Assembly (NCBI RefSeq): GCF_900103195.1
Contig: NZ_FMWU01000001.1
Coordinates: forward strand, 248,001-312,000
Source: Methylobacterium sp. UNC378MF
GTDB lineage: Bacteria > Pseudomonadota > Alphaproteobacteria > Rhizobiales > Beijerinckiaceae
Direction of reading: 5' to 3'
Length of the DNA stretch: 64,000 nucleotides
Shown here: in pieces, positions 34,123-42,649 of the stretch
How the letters are laid out: each line of letters begins with the position of its first letter
Numbering within the stretch: position 1 is the first letter of the stretch
Notes under the pieces: model-generated
What the model saw: the letters and a program-made list of their open reading frames with translations, nothing else
Databases searched by the model: none
What the model was told of the DNA's origin: nothing
Position numbers and translations under genes: made by a program

Positions 34123-35469
34123 TCAGGCGCGTTGTGCAGCGTTCGGCGCGAAGAAGCGGTTGGCCGGCCGCGCGAGGCCGAGATGGTCGCGCAGCGTCGT
34201 CCCCAAGTAGTCACGGCGGAACAGCCCGCGCCGCTGCAGCTCCGGCACCAGCCGGTCGACGACGTCGTCGAGACCCTCGGGCACGAACGGGAACATCACG
34301 TTGAAGCCGTCGCAGGCGCGGGTCTCCAGCCATTCCTCCATCCGGTCGGCGACCTGGGCGGGCGTGCCGACCATCTGCAGGCCGCCGTAGCCGCCGACCT
34401 TGCGGGCGAGCTCCCGCACGGTCGCCCCCGTGCGCCGGGCGTAGTCGACGATCTGGGCCTGCCCGCTCTTGCTGGCGTTGCTCTCCGGGAGTTCCGGCAG
34501 CGGCGCGTCGAGGTCGAAGCCCGTGGCGTCGACGCCGAGGCGGACCGAGAGGTTGGCGAGCCCGCTGTCGGGATGGACGAGGTCGTCGAGGCGCGCCTTC
34601 TTGGCCTGCGCCTCCGCCTCGGTCTCTCCCAGCACGACGAAGCAGCCGGGCAGGATCTTGAGCTGGTCCGGGTCGCGCCCCGCCGCCGGCATCCGGCCCT
34701 TCACGTCGGCGTAGAAGGCCCGCGCCGCCTCCAGGGTCGAGCCTGCGCCGAACACCATCTCGGCGGTCTCGGCGGCGATCTGCTTGCCGGCCTCGGAGGC
34801 GCCGGCCTGGACGATCACCGGCCAGCCCTGCACCGGCCGGGCGACGTTGAGCGGGCCCTTCACCTTCAGGAAATCGCCGCGGTGGTCGAGGACGTGCATC
34901 TTCGCCGGGTCGAAGAACAGGCCGCTCTCCGGATCCATCGTGAAGGCGTCGTCGGCGAAGGAATCCCACAAGCCGGTCACCACGTCGAAGAACTCGCGCG
35001 CCCGGGCGTAGCGGATGGCGTGCTCCAGATGCGCGTCGCGGCCGAAGTTCAGGGCCTCGTCCGGGTTGCCGGAGGTGACGAGGTTCCAGCCGGCCCGCCC
35101 CTTCGAGATGTGGTCGAGGGAGGCGAACTTGCGGGCCACGTGGTAGGGCTCGTTGTAGGTGGTCGACGCGGTGGCGATCAGGCCGATCCGCTGGGTGAGC
35201 ACGGCGATCGCCGGCAGCAGGGTCAGCGGGTCGAACGACGTCACGGTGGCCGAGCGGCGCAGGGCCGCCGGGGGCATGTTCATCACCGCCAGATGGTCGG
35301 CCATGAAGAACGCGTCGAACTTCGCGGCCTCCAGCCGCCGGGCGAAGTGCGCCAGGTGTTCGAAGTTGAAGTTCGCGTCCGGGTAGCCGCCCGGATAGCG
35401 CCACCACGCGGTGTGGATGCCGACCGGGCGCATGAAGGCGCCGAGATGCAGCTGGCGGTCCCGGCTCAT
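34123..35469 (-). CDS. FMN-dependent monooxygenase, NtaA/SnaA/DszA family
   Basis: A 448-residue luciferase-like flavin monooxygenase of the NtaA/SnaA/DszA(SoxA) type, enzymes that use reduced FMN from a partner reductase to cleave C-N or C-S bonds. Seen: GIHTAWWRYPGGYPDANFNF near the start, FDAFFMADHLAV, the phosphate-loop line GWNLVTSGNPDEALNFG and GWPVIVQAGASEAGKQIAAE. Last gene of the minus-strand sulfur operon, 19 bases after the cupin gene. With SsuD- and SfnB-like neighbours an organosulfur substrate is inferred. Confidence 0.88.
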   Translation of the reverse strand: MSRDRQLHLGAFMRPVGIHTAWWRYPGGYPDANFNFEHLAHFARRLEAAKFDAFFMADHLAVMNMPPAALRRSATVTSFDPLTLLPAIAVLTQRIGLIATASTTYNEPYHVARKFASLDHISKGRAGWNLVTSGNPDEALNFGRDAHLEHAIRYARAREFFDVVTGLWDSFADDAFTMDPESGLFFDPAKMHVLDHRGDFLKVKGPLNVARPVQGWPVIVQAGASEAGKQIAAETAEMVFGAGSTLEAARAFYADVKGRMPAAGRDPDQLKILPGCFVVLGETEAEAQAKKARLDDLVHPDSGLANLSVRLGVDATGFDLDAPLPELPESNASKSGQAQIVDYARRTGATVRELARKVGGYGGLQMVGTPAQVADRMEEWLETRACDGFNVMFPFVPEGLDDVVDRLVPELQRRGLFRRDYLGTTLRDHLGLARPANRFFAPNAAQRA

Positions 35470-35488
35470 CGCTGTCGTCTCCGGTCTC

Positions 35489-36019
35489 TCACGGATGCTT
35501 GTGGATCGGGTCGACCCAGTACACGGTCTCGGGCGCCTCGGCGGCCTCGACGTCGGGCAGGTTGACCACCACCGCCTCGTTGTCGGAGCGAACCAGCACG
35601 CAGTGCAGGGGCTCGTCGGTCGAGGCGTTGATCTCCTGGTGCGGCACGAAGGGCGGCACGAAGATGAAGTCGCCCGGTCCGGCCTCGGCGACGTATTCGA
35701 GCCTGTCGCCCCAGCGCATCCGGGCGCGGCCCGAGACCACGTAGATCACGCTCTCCAGTTCGCCGTGATGGTGCACGCCGGTCTTGGCGTCGGGCTGGAT
35801 CGCCACCGTTCCGGCCCAGATCTTCTGGGCGCCGACCCGGGCAGCGTTGATCGCCGCCTGCCGGAACATGCCGGGCGTCTGCGCGGTGTTGGAATCGAGC
35901 CGGTCGCCGGGGATCACCCGCACGCCGTCGTGCTTCCAGCGCTCGGACGCGCCGTGGTCGTGGGTATGGTCATGCGCATGATCGTGCGCGTGGCCGTGGT
36001 CGTCGCCGTGGTCGTGCAT
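35489..36019 (-). CDS. Cupin protein with His-rich N-terminus
   Basis: A 176-residue single-domain cupin. The first 23 residues contain ten His spaced by Asp, Gly or Ala (HAHDHAHDHTHDHG), a probable metal-binding tail. The cupin core has the metal motif VHHHGELESVIYVVSG and the second motif PPFVPHQEINAS. It lies between the binding-protein gene (20 bases) and the NtaA-like gene (19 bases) in the same operon. A dioxygenase or sensing role is possible; none is proven. Confidence 0.8.
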   Translation of the reverse strand: MHDHGDDHGHAHDHAHDHTHDHGASERWKHDGVRVIPGDRLDSNTAQTPGMFRQAAINAARVGAQKIWAGTVAIQPDAKTGVHHHGELESVIYVVSGRARMRWGDRLEYVAEAGPGDFIFVPPFVPHQEINASTDEPLHCVLVRSDNEAVVVNLPDVEAAEAPETVYWVDPIHKHP

Positions 36020-36038
36020 GTCGAGTCCTCCAGCGCCA

Positions 36039-36977
36039 TCATTGCACGGCGGCGCCGGTTTGCGAGACGCTTGGATCGAGGATCGCCTCGGCCCGCGGCG
36101 CGCGGGCCTTCGGAATCAGCCCGGCGCGGACGTAGAGATCGATGTTGCGCTGCTCGTCGGCGATCACGGACGCGTCGATCGGGACGGCCCGGTAGGCGGC
36201 GCGGCCGAACCAGCGCAGCGGCACCGCCTCCGGCAGGCCGATGAGCTTCGACCAGACGGCCGCGTAGGGCGCCGGGTCCTTCAGGGCCCAGGCGCGGGCG
36301 CGAGCGAGGCGCGCGCCGAAATCGGCGAGCAGCGCCCGCTTGGTCCGGATCGCGTCGTCGCTCGCCACCGCGAAGGTCAGGCCCGGGGTGATGCCGTTGC
36401 CGTCGCGGATCACCCGGACGAGGCCGGCGAGCTCCGCCGTGGAGGTGTAGGGCTCCCAGGTCGCCCAGGCGTCGACCGCCACGGAGGCGAGCGCGATCTT
36501 GGCGTCGGCCGGCGGCAGGAAGCTGAAGGTCACGCTGTCGGCGGGGAGCCCCGCCTCCTCCAGCGCCGCCAGGACGACCTGATGGCCGATCGAGCCGCGG
36601 TTCGTCGCGACGCGCCTGCCCTTCAGGTCAGCCACCGTGCGGAGGGGCGAATCCCTCAGGACCAGGATCGCCAGCCCGTCCTGCCGGTTGCGGAAGGCCA
36701 GGAAGGCCTTGACCGGCACCCCGGCGGCGGCCGCGAAGGTGAAGGGCGCGTCGCCGACGCCGCCCGCGTCGATCGCGCCGGCGTTCAGCGCCTCGAGCAG
36801 GGGCGCGGCCGCCGGGAACTCGCTCCAGTCGAGGCGGTAGGGCAGCCCGTCGAGCACGCCGGCCGCCTCCATAAGCGCGCGGGCATTGCCGCGCTGGTCG
36901 CCGACCCGCAGCACATCCTGGGCGCGCGCGGGCCAGACCGCCAGGAGCGCCAGCAGGGTCAGGATGACGGCACGCAT
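36039..36977 (-). CDS. ABC transporter substrate-binding protein, SsuA/TauA-like
   Basis: A 312-residue periplasmic binding protein with signal peptide (ILTLLALLAVWPARAQ). It belongs to the aliphatic sulfonate/taurine group (LRVGDQRGNARALMEAAG, GAIDAGGVGDAPFTFAAAAG, VDAWATWEPYTSTAE). Its ATG overlaps the stop of the SsuD-like gene. No permease or ATPase lies on this strand; it may use the divergent transporter genes at 40.8-42.6 kb. Confidence 0.85.
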   Translation of the reverse strand: MRAVILTLLALLAVWPARAQDVLRVGDQRGNARALMEAAGVLDGLPYRLDWSEFPAAAPLLEALNAGAIDAGGVGDAPFTFAAAAGVPVKAFLAFRNRQDGLAILVLRDSPLRTVADLKGRRVATNRGSIGHQVVLAALEEAGLPADSVTFSFLPPADAKIALASVAVDAWATWEPYTSTAELAGLVRVIRDGNGITPGLTFAVASDDAIRTKRALLADFGARLARARAWALKDPAPYAAVWSKLIGLPEAVPLRWFGRAAYRAVPIDASVIADEQRNIDLYVRAGLIPKARAPRAEAILDPSVSQTGAAVQ

Positions 36978-38071
36978 CAGGCGGCCTCGGCGGCGCCGCG
37001 GCGCCTGAGGGTGTCCCGGAAGGCGGGCAGCAGCGCCCGGCCGTACTGGAGCGCGTCCTCCAGCGGGTCGAAGCCGCGGATCAGGAAGGTCCGCACGCCC
37101 AGGTCATGGTAGTCGAGCAGGGCGTCGGCGACCTGCTCGGGTGTGCCGACCAGGGCGGTCGAGTTGCCCGCCGCCCCGGTCTCGGCCGCGATGGCGGTGA
37201 ACAGGCGCTTGTCGTGGCGCGGCCCCGCGGCGGCCGCCGCGAGGAGCCGCCTCGAGCCCTCGTTCTGCGGCGTCGCGGCCGGGCCGAGGCCCTTAGCGGC
37301 CCGGATGGCCCGGGTCCGGGCCAGGATGTCCTCGGCGCGCTCCCAGGCGCGCGCCTCGGTCTCGGCCAGGATCGGCCGGACCGACAGGCTGAAGCGCGGC
37401 GCCCGGCCGTGGGGCGCCGCCGCCGCCCGCACCTGGCCGATCAGCTCGGCGACCTGCGCGTGCGTCTCGCCCCAGAGGGCGTAGGTGTCGGCGTGGCGGC
37501 CGGCTACCGCCAGCGCCGCCGGCGAGGCGCCGCCGAAATAGACCGGGATCGCGTCCACCGGCTTCACCTCGGAGAAGCCGCGCTCCACCCGATAGAAATC
37601 GCCCGCGTAGTCGAACGGCGCCGCGGCGGTCCAGCTCTGCCGGACGATGTCGAGGAACTCTCGGGTGCGGGCATAGCGCTCGTCCTTGGTGAGGTGGTCG
37701 CCGTCCTGGGCGAGTTCCCGGTCGTCGCCGCCGCTGATCACGTGGATCGCGACCCGGCCGCCGGTGAGCTGGTCGAGGGTCGCGAATTGCCGCGCCGCCA
37801 CGGTCGGCGCCGTGAAGCCGGTGCGGTGGGCGATCATCAGCCCCAGCCGCTCGGTCACGGCGGCGACCTGCCCGGCGAGCAGGAGCGCGTCCGGCGTGGT
37901 CGCGTGGAAGGCCACCAGCACCCGGTCGAACCCGCCCCATTCGTGCGCCTGCGCCAGGAGCTTCAGGTAGTCGCGGTCGATGGACGGCCCCGCGGCCGGG
38001 TGGATCTCGGAGGTGTGGCGGGGCGCGACGAAGCCGATGAACTCGACGGAATCGGGGGGAAGCAGGCTCAT
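36977..38071 (-). CDS. FMN-dependent alkanesulfonate monooxygenase-like protein
   Basis: A 364-residue luciferase-like monooxygenase close to SsuD, which uses FMNH2 to release sulfite from alkanesulfonates. Seen: FIGFVAPRHTSEIHPAAGP, LMIAHRTGFTAPTVAARQFA, VAIHVISGGDDRELAQDGD and DAIPVYFGGASPAALAVAG. SsuD of E. coli is 381 residues. It overlaps the binding-protein gene by ATGA and lies 27 bases after the acyl-CoA dehydrogenase-like gene. No flavin reductase is present in the cluster. Confidence 0.88.
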   Translation of the reverse strand: MSLLPPDSVEFIGFVAPRHTSEIHPAAGPSIDRDYLKLLAQAHEWGGFDRVLVAFHATTPDALLLAGQVAAVTERLGLMIAHRTGFTAPTVAARQFATLDQLTGGRVAIHVISGGDDRELAQDGDHLTKDERYARTREFLDIVRQSWTAAAPFDYAGDFYRVERGFSEVKPVDAIPVYFGGASPAALAVAGRHADTYALWGETHAQVAELIGQVRAAAAPHGRAPRFSLSVRPILAETEARAWERAEDILARTRAIRAAKGLGPAATPQNEGSRRLLAAAAAGPRHDKRLFTAIAAETGAAGNSTALVGTPEQVADALLDYHDLGVRTFLIRGFDPLEDALQYGRALLPAFRDTLRRRGAAEAA

Positions 38072-38098
38072 GAGGCGATCTCCGGGTCGCGGGCGGGG

Positions 38099-39244
38099 TC
38101 AGGCGCCGAGGGCGGCCCGGCCGGCGGCGCCGTGGACGGCGTCGGCCTGGGGCCAGTGGATGCGCGCGCACAGGACGTCGCGCAGGTGCCGCTCCAGCGG
38201 GTTCGCCCGGGACAGGCCGGCATTGCCGCACAGCTCCGCGGCGCGCTGGACCGCCGCGATGGCGTTCTCCGTGACGGTGAGCTTCACGAAGCCGGACTCG
38301 CGCGGCAGCGGCGGATGGCCCGCGTCGACCTCGGCCGCGAGTCCGGCGACGAGGCGGGCGTTGACAGCGAGCCGCCGCTCGTTCTCGCCGACCGCCTCGT
38401 GGAAGCGCGGCAGGCTCGCGAGCGGCGCCCCGAGGCTGCCGGGCCGGCGCGCCCGCAGGAAGCCGATGAACCAGTCCTGCGCCGCCCGGGCCACGCCGTC
38501 GTAGAGGGCGGCGAGCAGGGTGCAGCTCCAGGCCTGCTGCCAGGGATCGGGCCCCGACCAGCCGCCCGGCGGCCGCAGGTCGACCGCGTGGTCCCCGGGG
38601 ATTGGCACGTCCGTGAAGTAGACGTCGTGGCTGCCGGAGGCGCGCAAACCGAGATGGTCCCAGCTCTCCGCGATGCGGATGCCCGGCGCGTCGAACGGCA
38701 CCAGGACGTTGCCGGTGCGCGGCTCCGCCTCGTCGGTCCGGACGAAGACGAGGCCGTAGGCGAGCCCCGGCGACCCGGTCGCGTAGATCTTGTGCCCGGA
38801 GATCCGCCAGCCCGCGCCGTCGCGGCGGGCGACCGTGGCGGGCAGGCCGCCCCGCGAGGGCGTCCCGAGTTCGGGCTCGACCCGCAGGGCGTTGATCAGC
38901 GCCCCCCGGGCCACCGCCGCCGCGCCGACCGCGTCGGCGAGCGCGCGCGGCCACGGGGCGTCGGGCCGGTGGATCAGCCCGTGCTGGAGATACTGCATCG
39001 CCACGACCAGGGCGGTCGCCGGGTCGGCGGCGCCGAGCGCGCGCACCACCGCGGCGGCCCGCGCCAGACCCGCACCGCCGCCGCCGAGACGCCGCGGTAC
39101 GGTGAGGGCCAGGAGCCCAGCCTCCCGCAACGCCGCGAGGGAGTCGTGCGGGAAGGTGCCGGCCCGGTCGTGGCGGGCCGCGGCTTCGGCGAGGCGGCCG
39201 GCGAGGCTGCTGACGATGTCGGGAGGCGGGACGGCGACGGTCAT
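38099..39244 (-). CDS. Acyl-CoA dehydrogenase-like flavoprotein, SfnB/DszC group
   Basis: A 381-residue protein with the acyl-CoA dehydrogenase fold. N-terminal helices (TFPHDSLAALREAGLLALTV) and the middle beta-domain (ISGHKIYATGSPGLAYGLVF, WDHLGLRASGSHDVYFTDVP) are clear. In sulfur operons, members of this type (SfnB, DszC) act as flavin-dependent oxygenases on sulfones or thiophenes and are not true dehydrogenases. First gene of the minus-strand operon; the ATG at 39244 faces the divergent transporter operon. Confidence 0.85.
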   Translation of the reverse strand: MTVAVPPPDIVSSLAGRLAEAAARHDRAGTFPHDSLAALREAGLLALTVPRRLGGGGAGLARAAAVVRALGAADPATALVVAMQYLQHGLIHRPDAPWPRALADAVGAAAVARGALINALRVEPELGTPSRGGLPATVARRDGAGWRISGHKIYATGSPGLAYGLVFVRTDEAEPRTGNVLVPFDAPGIRIAESWDHLGLRASGSHDVYFTDVPIPGDHAVDLRPPGGWSGPDPWQQAWSCTLLAALYDGVARAAQDWFIGFLRARRPGSLGAPLASLPRFHEAVGENERRLAVNARLVAGLAAEVDAGHPPLPRESGFVKLTVTENAIAAVQRAAELCGNAGLSRANPLERHLRDVLCARIHWPQADAVHGAAGRAALGA

Positions 39245-39733
39245 GGGGCGTTCGGCGGCGTGGTCTGCGGGCGACCGCGCGGCGCGATCCCGGAAGCCGC
39301 GATCGTCCGCCCGCGCCCGGGGTCGCGTCAACGAAATGTGGTTCCGAATATTGCTCATCCCGCAGGAGGATGATGCAGCATCTTCGACCGGTGGAGAAGA
39401 ACGTGTTTCCACCCCCAGGGATGGCGAGCAATCGTTCTCCCGATCATCGATCGAAGTCCTGGTGCGGAGAGACCGACGAGCGCCGCCCCGCCGATGGGAA
39501 GCAGCGATAAAGCGCTGTCGCCGCCGGCCGGAGCGTGAACGATATTGTCCGATACCGGAGAAATAGAGGATACGCTTTCGTTGACTCGGTCCACCTGCGA
39601 TCGAATACTCGGACCCCTGATCCCTCGACGGATCATTCCCCAACGATGCGGACGCCAGATCCGCCCGGTCGCGCGGCCGGGGCGGTGACGTGCGCCGTTC
39701 CCGCCGCGCAGTCGCGCGGCCCGGAGACCCGAG
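39245..39733. other. Divergent control region of the organosulfur island
   Basis: About 490 bases between the SfnB-like and binding-protein genes, partly AT-rich at 39340-39410 and 39535-39610. It should hold both promoters and a sulfur-starvation regulator site, but no known operator could be matched by eye. No gene is recognised. Confidence 0.5.
39581..39609 (+). promoter_or_regulatory. Candidate sigma-70 promoter for the transporter operon
   Basis: TTGACT at 39581-39586, a 17-base spacer and AATACT at 39604-39609, giving a leader of about 118 bases before ATG 39734. Spacing is ideal and both boxes match most consensus positions. Confidence 0.45.
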
Positions 39734-40834
39734 ATGACCGACGCGCCCTCCCAACCGGGCAGCCCCTCCTCCAGCCCGTCGCTCTCCCGGCGGCGCCTGC
39801 TCCAGGTCGGCGCCGCGGCCGCCGCGCTGCCGCTCGGCCTCGGCATGGGCACCAGTCGCGCCTGGGCGCCCGGCCCGGGGGCGCCGTTCGATCCCGGCCC
39901 GCTCTGCCGGCCCGCCGCCGCGGAGGCGCCCGCGGGGCCGCTCCGGCCGGTCAAGCTGGCCTGGAACGCCACGGCCATCTGCACGGCCGCCGCGCCGCTC
40001 GCCAAGGAGCAGGGGATCTTCGCCCGGCACGGCCTCGACGTGGAGTTCGTCAATTTCGGCGGCTCGACGGAGGCGCTGCTGGAGGCGATCGCGACGGGCA
40101 AGGCCGATGCCGGGATCGGCATGGCCCTGCGCTGGCTCAAGCCCCTGGAACAGGGCTTCGACGTCAAGATCACCGCGGGCCTGCACGGCGGCTGCCTGCG
40201 GCTGCTCAGCGCCAAGTCCTCCGGCATCGCCGACATCGCCGGACTGAAGGGCAAGACCATCGCGATCAGCGATCAGGCGAGCCCGGCCAAGAACTTCTTC
40301 GGCCTGCTGCTCGCCAAGGCGGGGATCGATCCGGAGAGCGGGGTGGAGTGGCGGCAATACCCGGCCGACCTGCTGAACCTCGCGGTGGAGAAGGGCGAGG
40401 CGCAGGCGCTGGCCGATTCCGACCCGCGGACCTGGATCTGGCTGAAGGACCCGCGCTTCACCGAGGTCGCCACCAACCTCTCGGGCGAGTACGCCGGCCG
40501 GACCTGCTGCGTCGTGGCGGCCCGCGGTAGCCTGATCCGGAACGATCGCGCGGTGGCGAGCGCGTTGACCCGGGCGATCCTGGAGGGCGGCCACGCCGTC
40601 CACCGGGATCCCGAGGCCGCGGCCCGGGCCTTCTCCGGCTATGGCGGCAAGGGCTCGATCGCCGATCTGGCCGCGATGCTGCGCAGCCAGCAGCACGGCG
40701 ACAGCCCGGTCGGCGGGGATCTCAAGCAGCAGCTCGCGCTCTACGGGGACGAGCTGAAGCAGGTGAACGTCCTGCGGCGGTCCACCGACACGGCGAAGTT
40801 CGCCGAGCGGATCTACGCCGACGTGCTGAGCTGA
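39734..40834 (+). CDS. ABC transporter substrate-binding protein, NitT/TauT family, Tat-exported
   Basis: A 366-residue periplasmic binding protein with a twin-arginine signal (LSRRRLLQVGAAAAALPLGL, residues 17-36). The mature domain matches the nitrate/sulfonate/taurine group (LAWNATAICTAAAPLAKEQG, NFGGSTEALLEAIATGKADA, ISDQASPAKNFFGLLLAKAG). First gene of a plus-strand operon with permease and ATPase. Neighbouring monooxygenases suggest a sulfonate or other organosulfur ligand. Confidence 0.87.
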   Translation: MTDAPSQPGSPSSSPSLSRRRLLQVGAAAAALPLGLGMGTSRAWAPGPGAPFDPGPLCRPAAAEAPAGPLRPVKLAWNATAICTAAAPLAKEQGIFARHGLDVEFVNFGGSTEALLEAIATGKADAGIGMALRWLKPLEQGFDVKITAGLHGGCLRLLSAKSSGIADIAGLKGKTIAISDQASPAKNFFGLLLAKAGIDPESGVEWRQYPADLLNLAVEKGEAQALADSDPRTWIWLKDPRFTEVATNLSGEYAGRTCCVVAARGSLIRNDRAVASALTRAILEGGHAVHRDPEAAARAFSGYGGKGSIADLAAMLRSQQHGDSPVGGDLKQQLALYGDELKQVNVLRRSTDTAKFAERIYADVLS

Positions 40835-40842
40835 GGCGCGCC

Positions 40843-41847
40843 ATGTCCGGAAGCATCACCGCCGGCGTCGCCCCGCGGGCCGCAGCCCCGCCCCGAAGGC
40901 TGCCGCAGCCGCCCTGGCGGATCGTCCTCTCCGGCGCCGCCTGGCTCGCCCTGGCAGGCGTGACCCTCGGCCTGCCCGAGGCCGACGACCTGCCCGAGAC
41001 CGCGGCCTTCGGGTCCGGCGCGGCGGCGCTCGGCCTCGCCCTCCTGGCCCTCGCGCCCGTGGCCGCCCGCCTCGGCCCCCTCGGGTCGCGGCTGCGGTAC
41101 GGGAGCCCCTGGTTCACGGTGCTGGCGCTGGCGCTGCTGGTCTGGGAGGCCGTCACGGCGAAACTCGCCCTGCTGCCGATGCCGTTCTTCCCGCCGCCCC
41201 AGGCGATTCTGGAGGTCTTCCTCGACGACTGGCCGAAGCTCGGCGGCAGCATCCTCGCCTCGCTGATCCTGCTCTCCGGCGGCTACGCCATCGGGGCGGC
41301 GACCGGCTTCGTCCTGGGCGTCGCCATCGGCACGTTCCGGGCGGTGGGCTACTGGGCCCATCCGGTGCTGCGCTTCGTCGGGCCGCTGCCGGCCACGGCA
41401 TGGCTGCCCCTCGCCTTCTTCGTCTTCCCGTCCTCGTGGTCGGCCAGCACCTTCCTGGTGGCGCTCGCCACCGGCTTTCCGGTCACGGTGCTGACCTGGT
41501 CAGGGGTGGCGGGGGTCAACAAGGCCTATTTCGACGTGGCGCGGACGCTCGGCGCCTCGCGCGGCTTCCTGATCCTGCGGGTCGCGATCCCGGCGGCGCT
41601 GCCGCACGTCTTCGTCGGCCTGTTCATGGGGCTCGGCGGCTCCTTCGCGGTGCTGGTCGTCGCCGAGATGCTCGGCGTGAAGTCCGGCCTCGGCTGGTAC
41701 CTCCAGTGGGCCCAGGGCTGGGCCGCCTACGCCAACATGTACGCGGCGCTGATCGTGATGGCGCTGATGTGCTCCTCCCTGATCACGCTGCTGTTCCGCC
41801 TGCGCGACCGTCTGCTCGCGTGGCAGAAGGGGCTGGTGCAATGGTAG
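40843..41847 (+). CDS. ABC transporter permease, SsuC/TauC-like
   Basis: A 334-residue inner-membrane permease. An extra N-terminal hydrophobic region (about 25-110) precedes the usual domain (about 120-325) with the coupling loop DVARTLGASRGFLILRVAIP and GPLPATAWLPLAFFVF. It starts eight bases after the binding-protein stop and overlaps the ATPase gene. Confidence 0.87.
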   Translation: MSGSITAGVAPRAAAPPRRLPQPPWRIVLSGAAWLALAGVTLGLPEADDLPETAAFGSGAAALGLALLALAPVAARLGPLGSRLRYGSPWFTVLALALLVWEAVTAKLALLPMPFFPPPQAILEVFLDDWPKLGGSILASLILLSGGYAIGAATGFVLGVAIGTFRAVGYWAHPVLRFVGPLPATAWLPLAFFVFPSSWSASTFLVALATGFPVTVLTWSGVAGVNKAYFDVARTLGASRGFLILRVAIPAALPHVFVGLFMGLGGSFAVLVVAEMLGVKSGLGWYLQWAQGWAAYANMYAALIVMALMCSSLITLLFRLRDRLLAWQKGLVQW

Positions 41848-42632
41848 CCGCCGCGACCCTCGAACGCCCGGAGGCCCGGGCGGCCGGGGCCCGCCTGACG
41901 GTCGAGTCCGTTAGCCACGCCTTCGCGATCCGCGGCGCGCCCCTGCCGGTCCTCGACCGGGTGAGCCTCGACGTGGAGCCCGGCGGCTTCGTGGCCCTGC
42001 TCGGCCCCTCGGGCTGCGGCAAGTCCACCCTGCTGCGGCTCGTCGCCGGCCTGGAGCCGCCCGACCAGGGTGTGATCCGGGTCGACGGCGACCTGGTGGA
42101 GGGCCCGGACCCGTCCCGGCTCCTCGTCTTCCAGGATCCGACCCTCTATCCGTGGCGGACCGTGCGCGGCAACGTCGCCCTGGGGCTGGAAGCCCGCGGC
42201 GTCGGGCGGTCGCGGGCGGCCCTTGTCGATCAGGCGCTGGGGCTCGTCGGCCTGACCGGCTTCGCGGATGTCTACCCGCACCAGCTCTCCGGCGGCATGG
42301 CGCAGCGGGCGGCCCTCGCCCGGGCGCTCGTCAACGCGCCGCGCCTGCTGCTCCTCGACGAGCCGCTGGGCAAGCTCGACGCCCTGACGCGGCTGGCCAT
42401 GCAGGCCGAGATCCTGCGGCTCTGGCAGGAGAAGCGCTTCACCGCGCTCCTCGTGACCCACGACGTGGAGGAGGCGCTGGTGCTGGCCGAGCGCGTGATC
42501 GTGCTCTCCGACCGCCCGGCCGCGATCCGGGCCGAGCTGTCGGTCACGGCGCCCTACCCGCGCCACCGCGACGATTCCGAGATCGTGCGGCTGCGCCGGG
42601 AGATCCTGGGGATCCTCGGCCAGCCGACCTGA
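41841..42632 (+). CDS. ABC transporter ATP-binding protein, SsuB/TauB-like
   Basis: A 263-residue ATPase with Walker A GPSGCGKSTLL, Q-loop VFQDPTLYPWRTV, signature LSGGMAQR, Walker B LLLLDEPLGKLD and switch His in VTHDVEEA. The FQDP...PWRTV and LGKLDALTR lines are typical of the nitrate/sulfonate/taurine group. ATG 41841 overlaps the permease stop by seven bases. It ends 17 bases from the convergent MFS gene. Confidence 0.9.
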   Translation: MVAAATLERPEARAAGARLTVESVSHAFAIRGAPLPVLDRVSLDVEPGGFVALLGPSGCGKSTLLRLVAGLEPPDQGVIRVDGDLVEGPDPSRLLVFQDPTLYPWRTVRGNVALGLEARGVGRSRAALVDQALGLVGLTGFADVYPHQLSGGMAQRAALARALVNAPRLLLLDEPLGKLDALTRLAMQAEILRLWQEKRFTALLVTHDVEEALVLAERVIVLSDRPAAIRAELSVTAPYPRHRDDSEIVRLRREILGILGQPT

Positions 42633-42649
42633 GAGTCGCCTCGGCCGCC

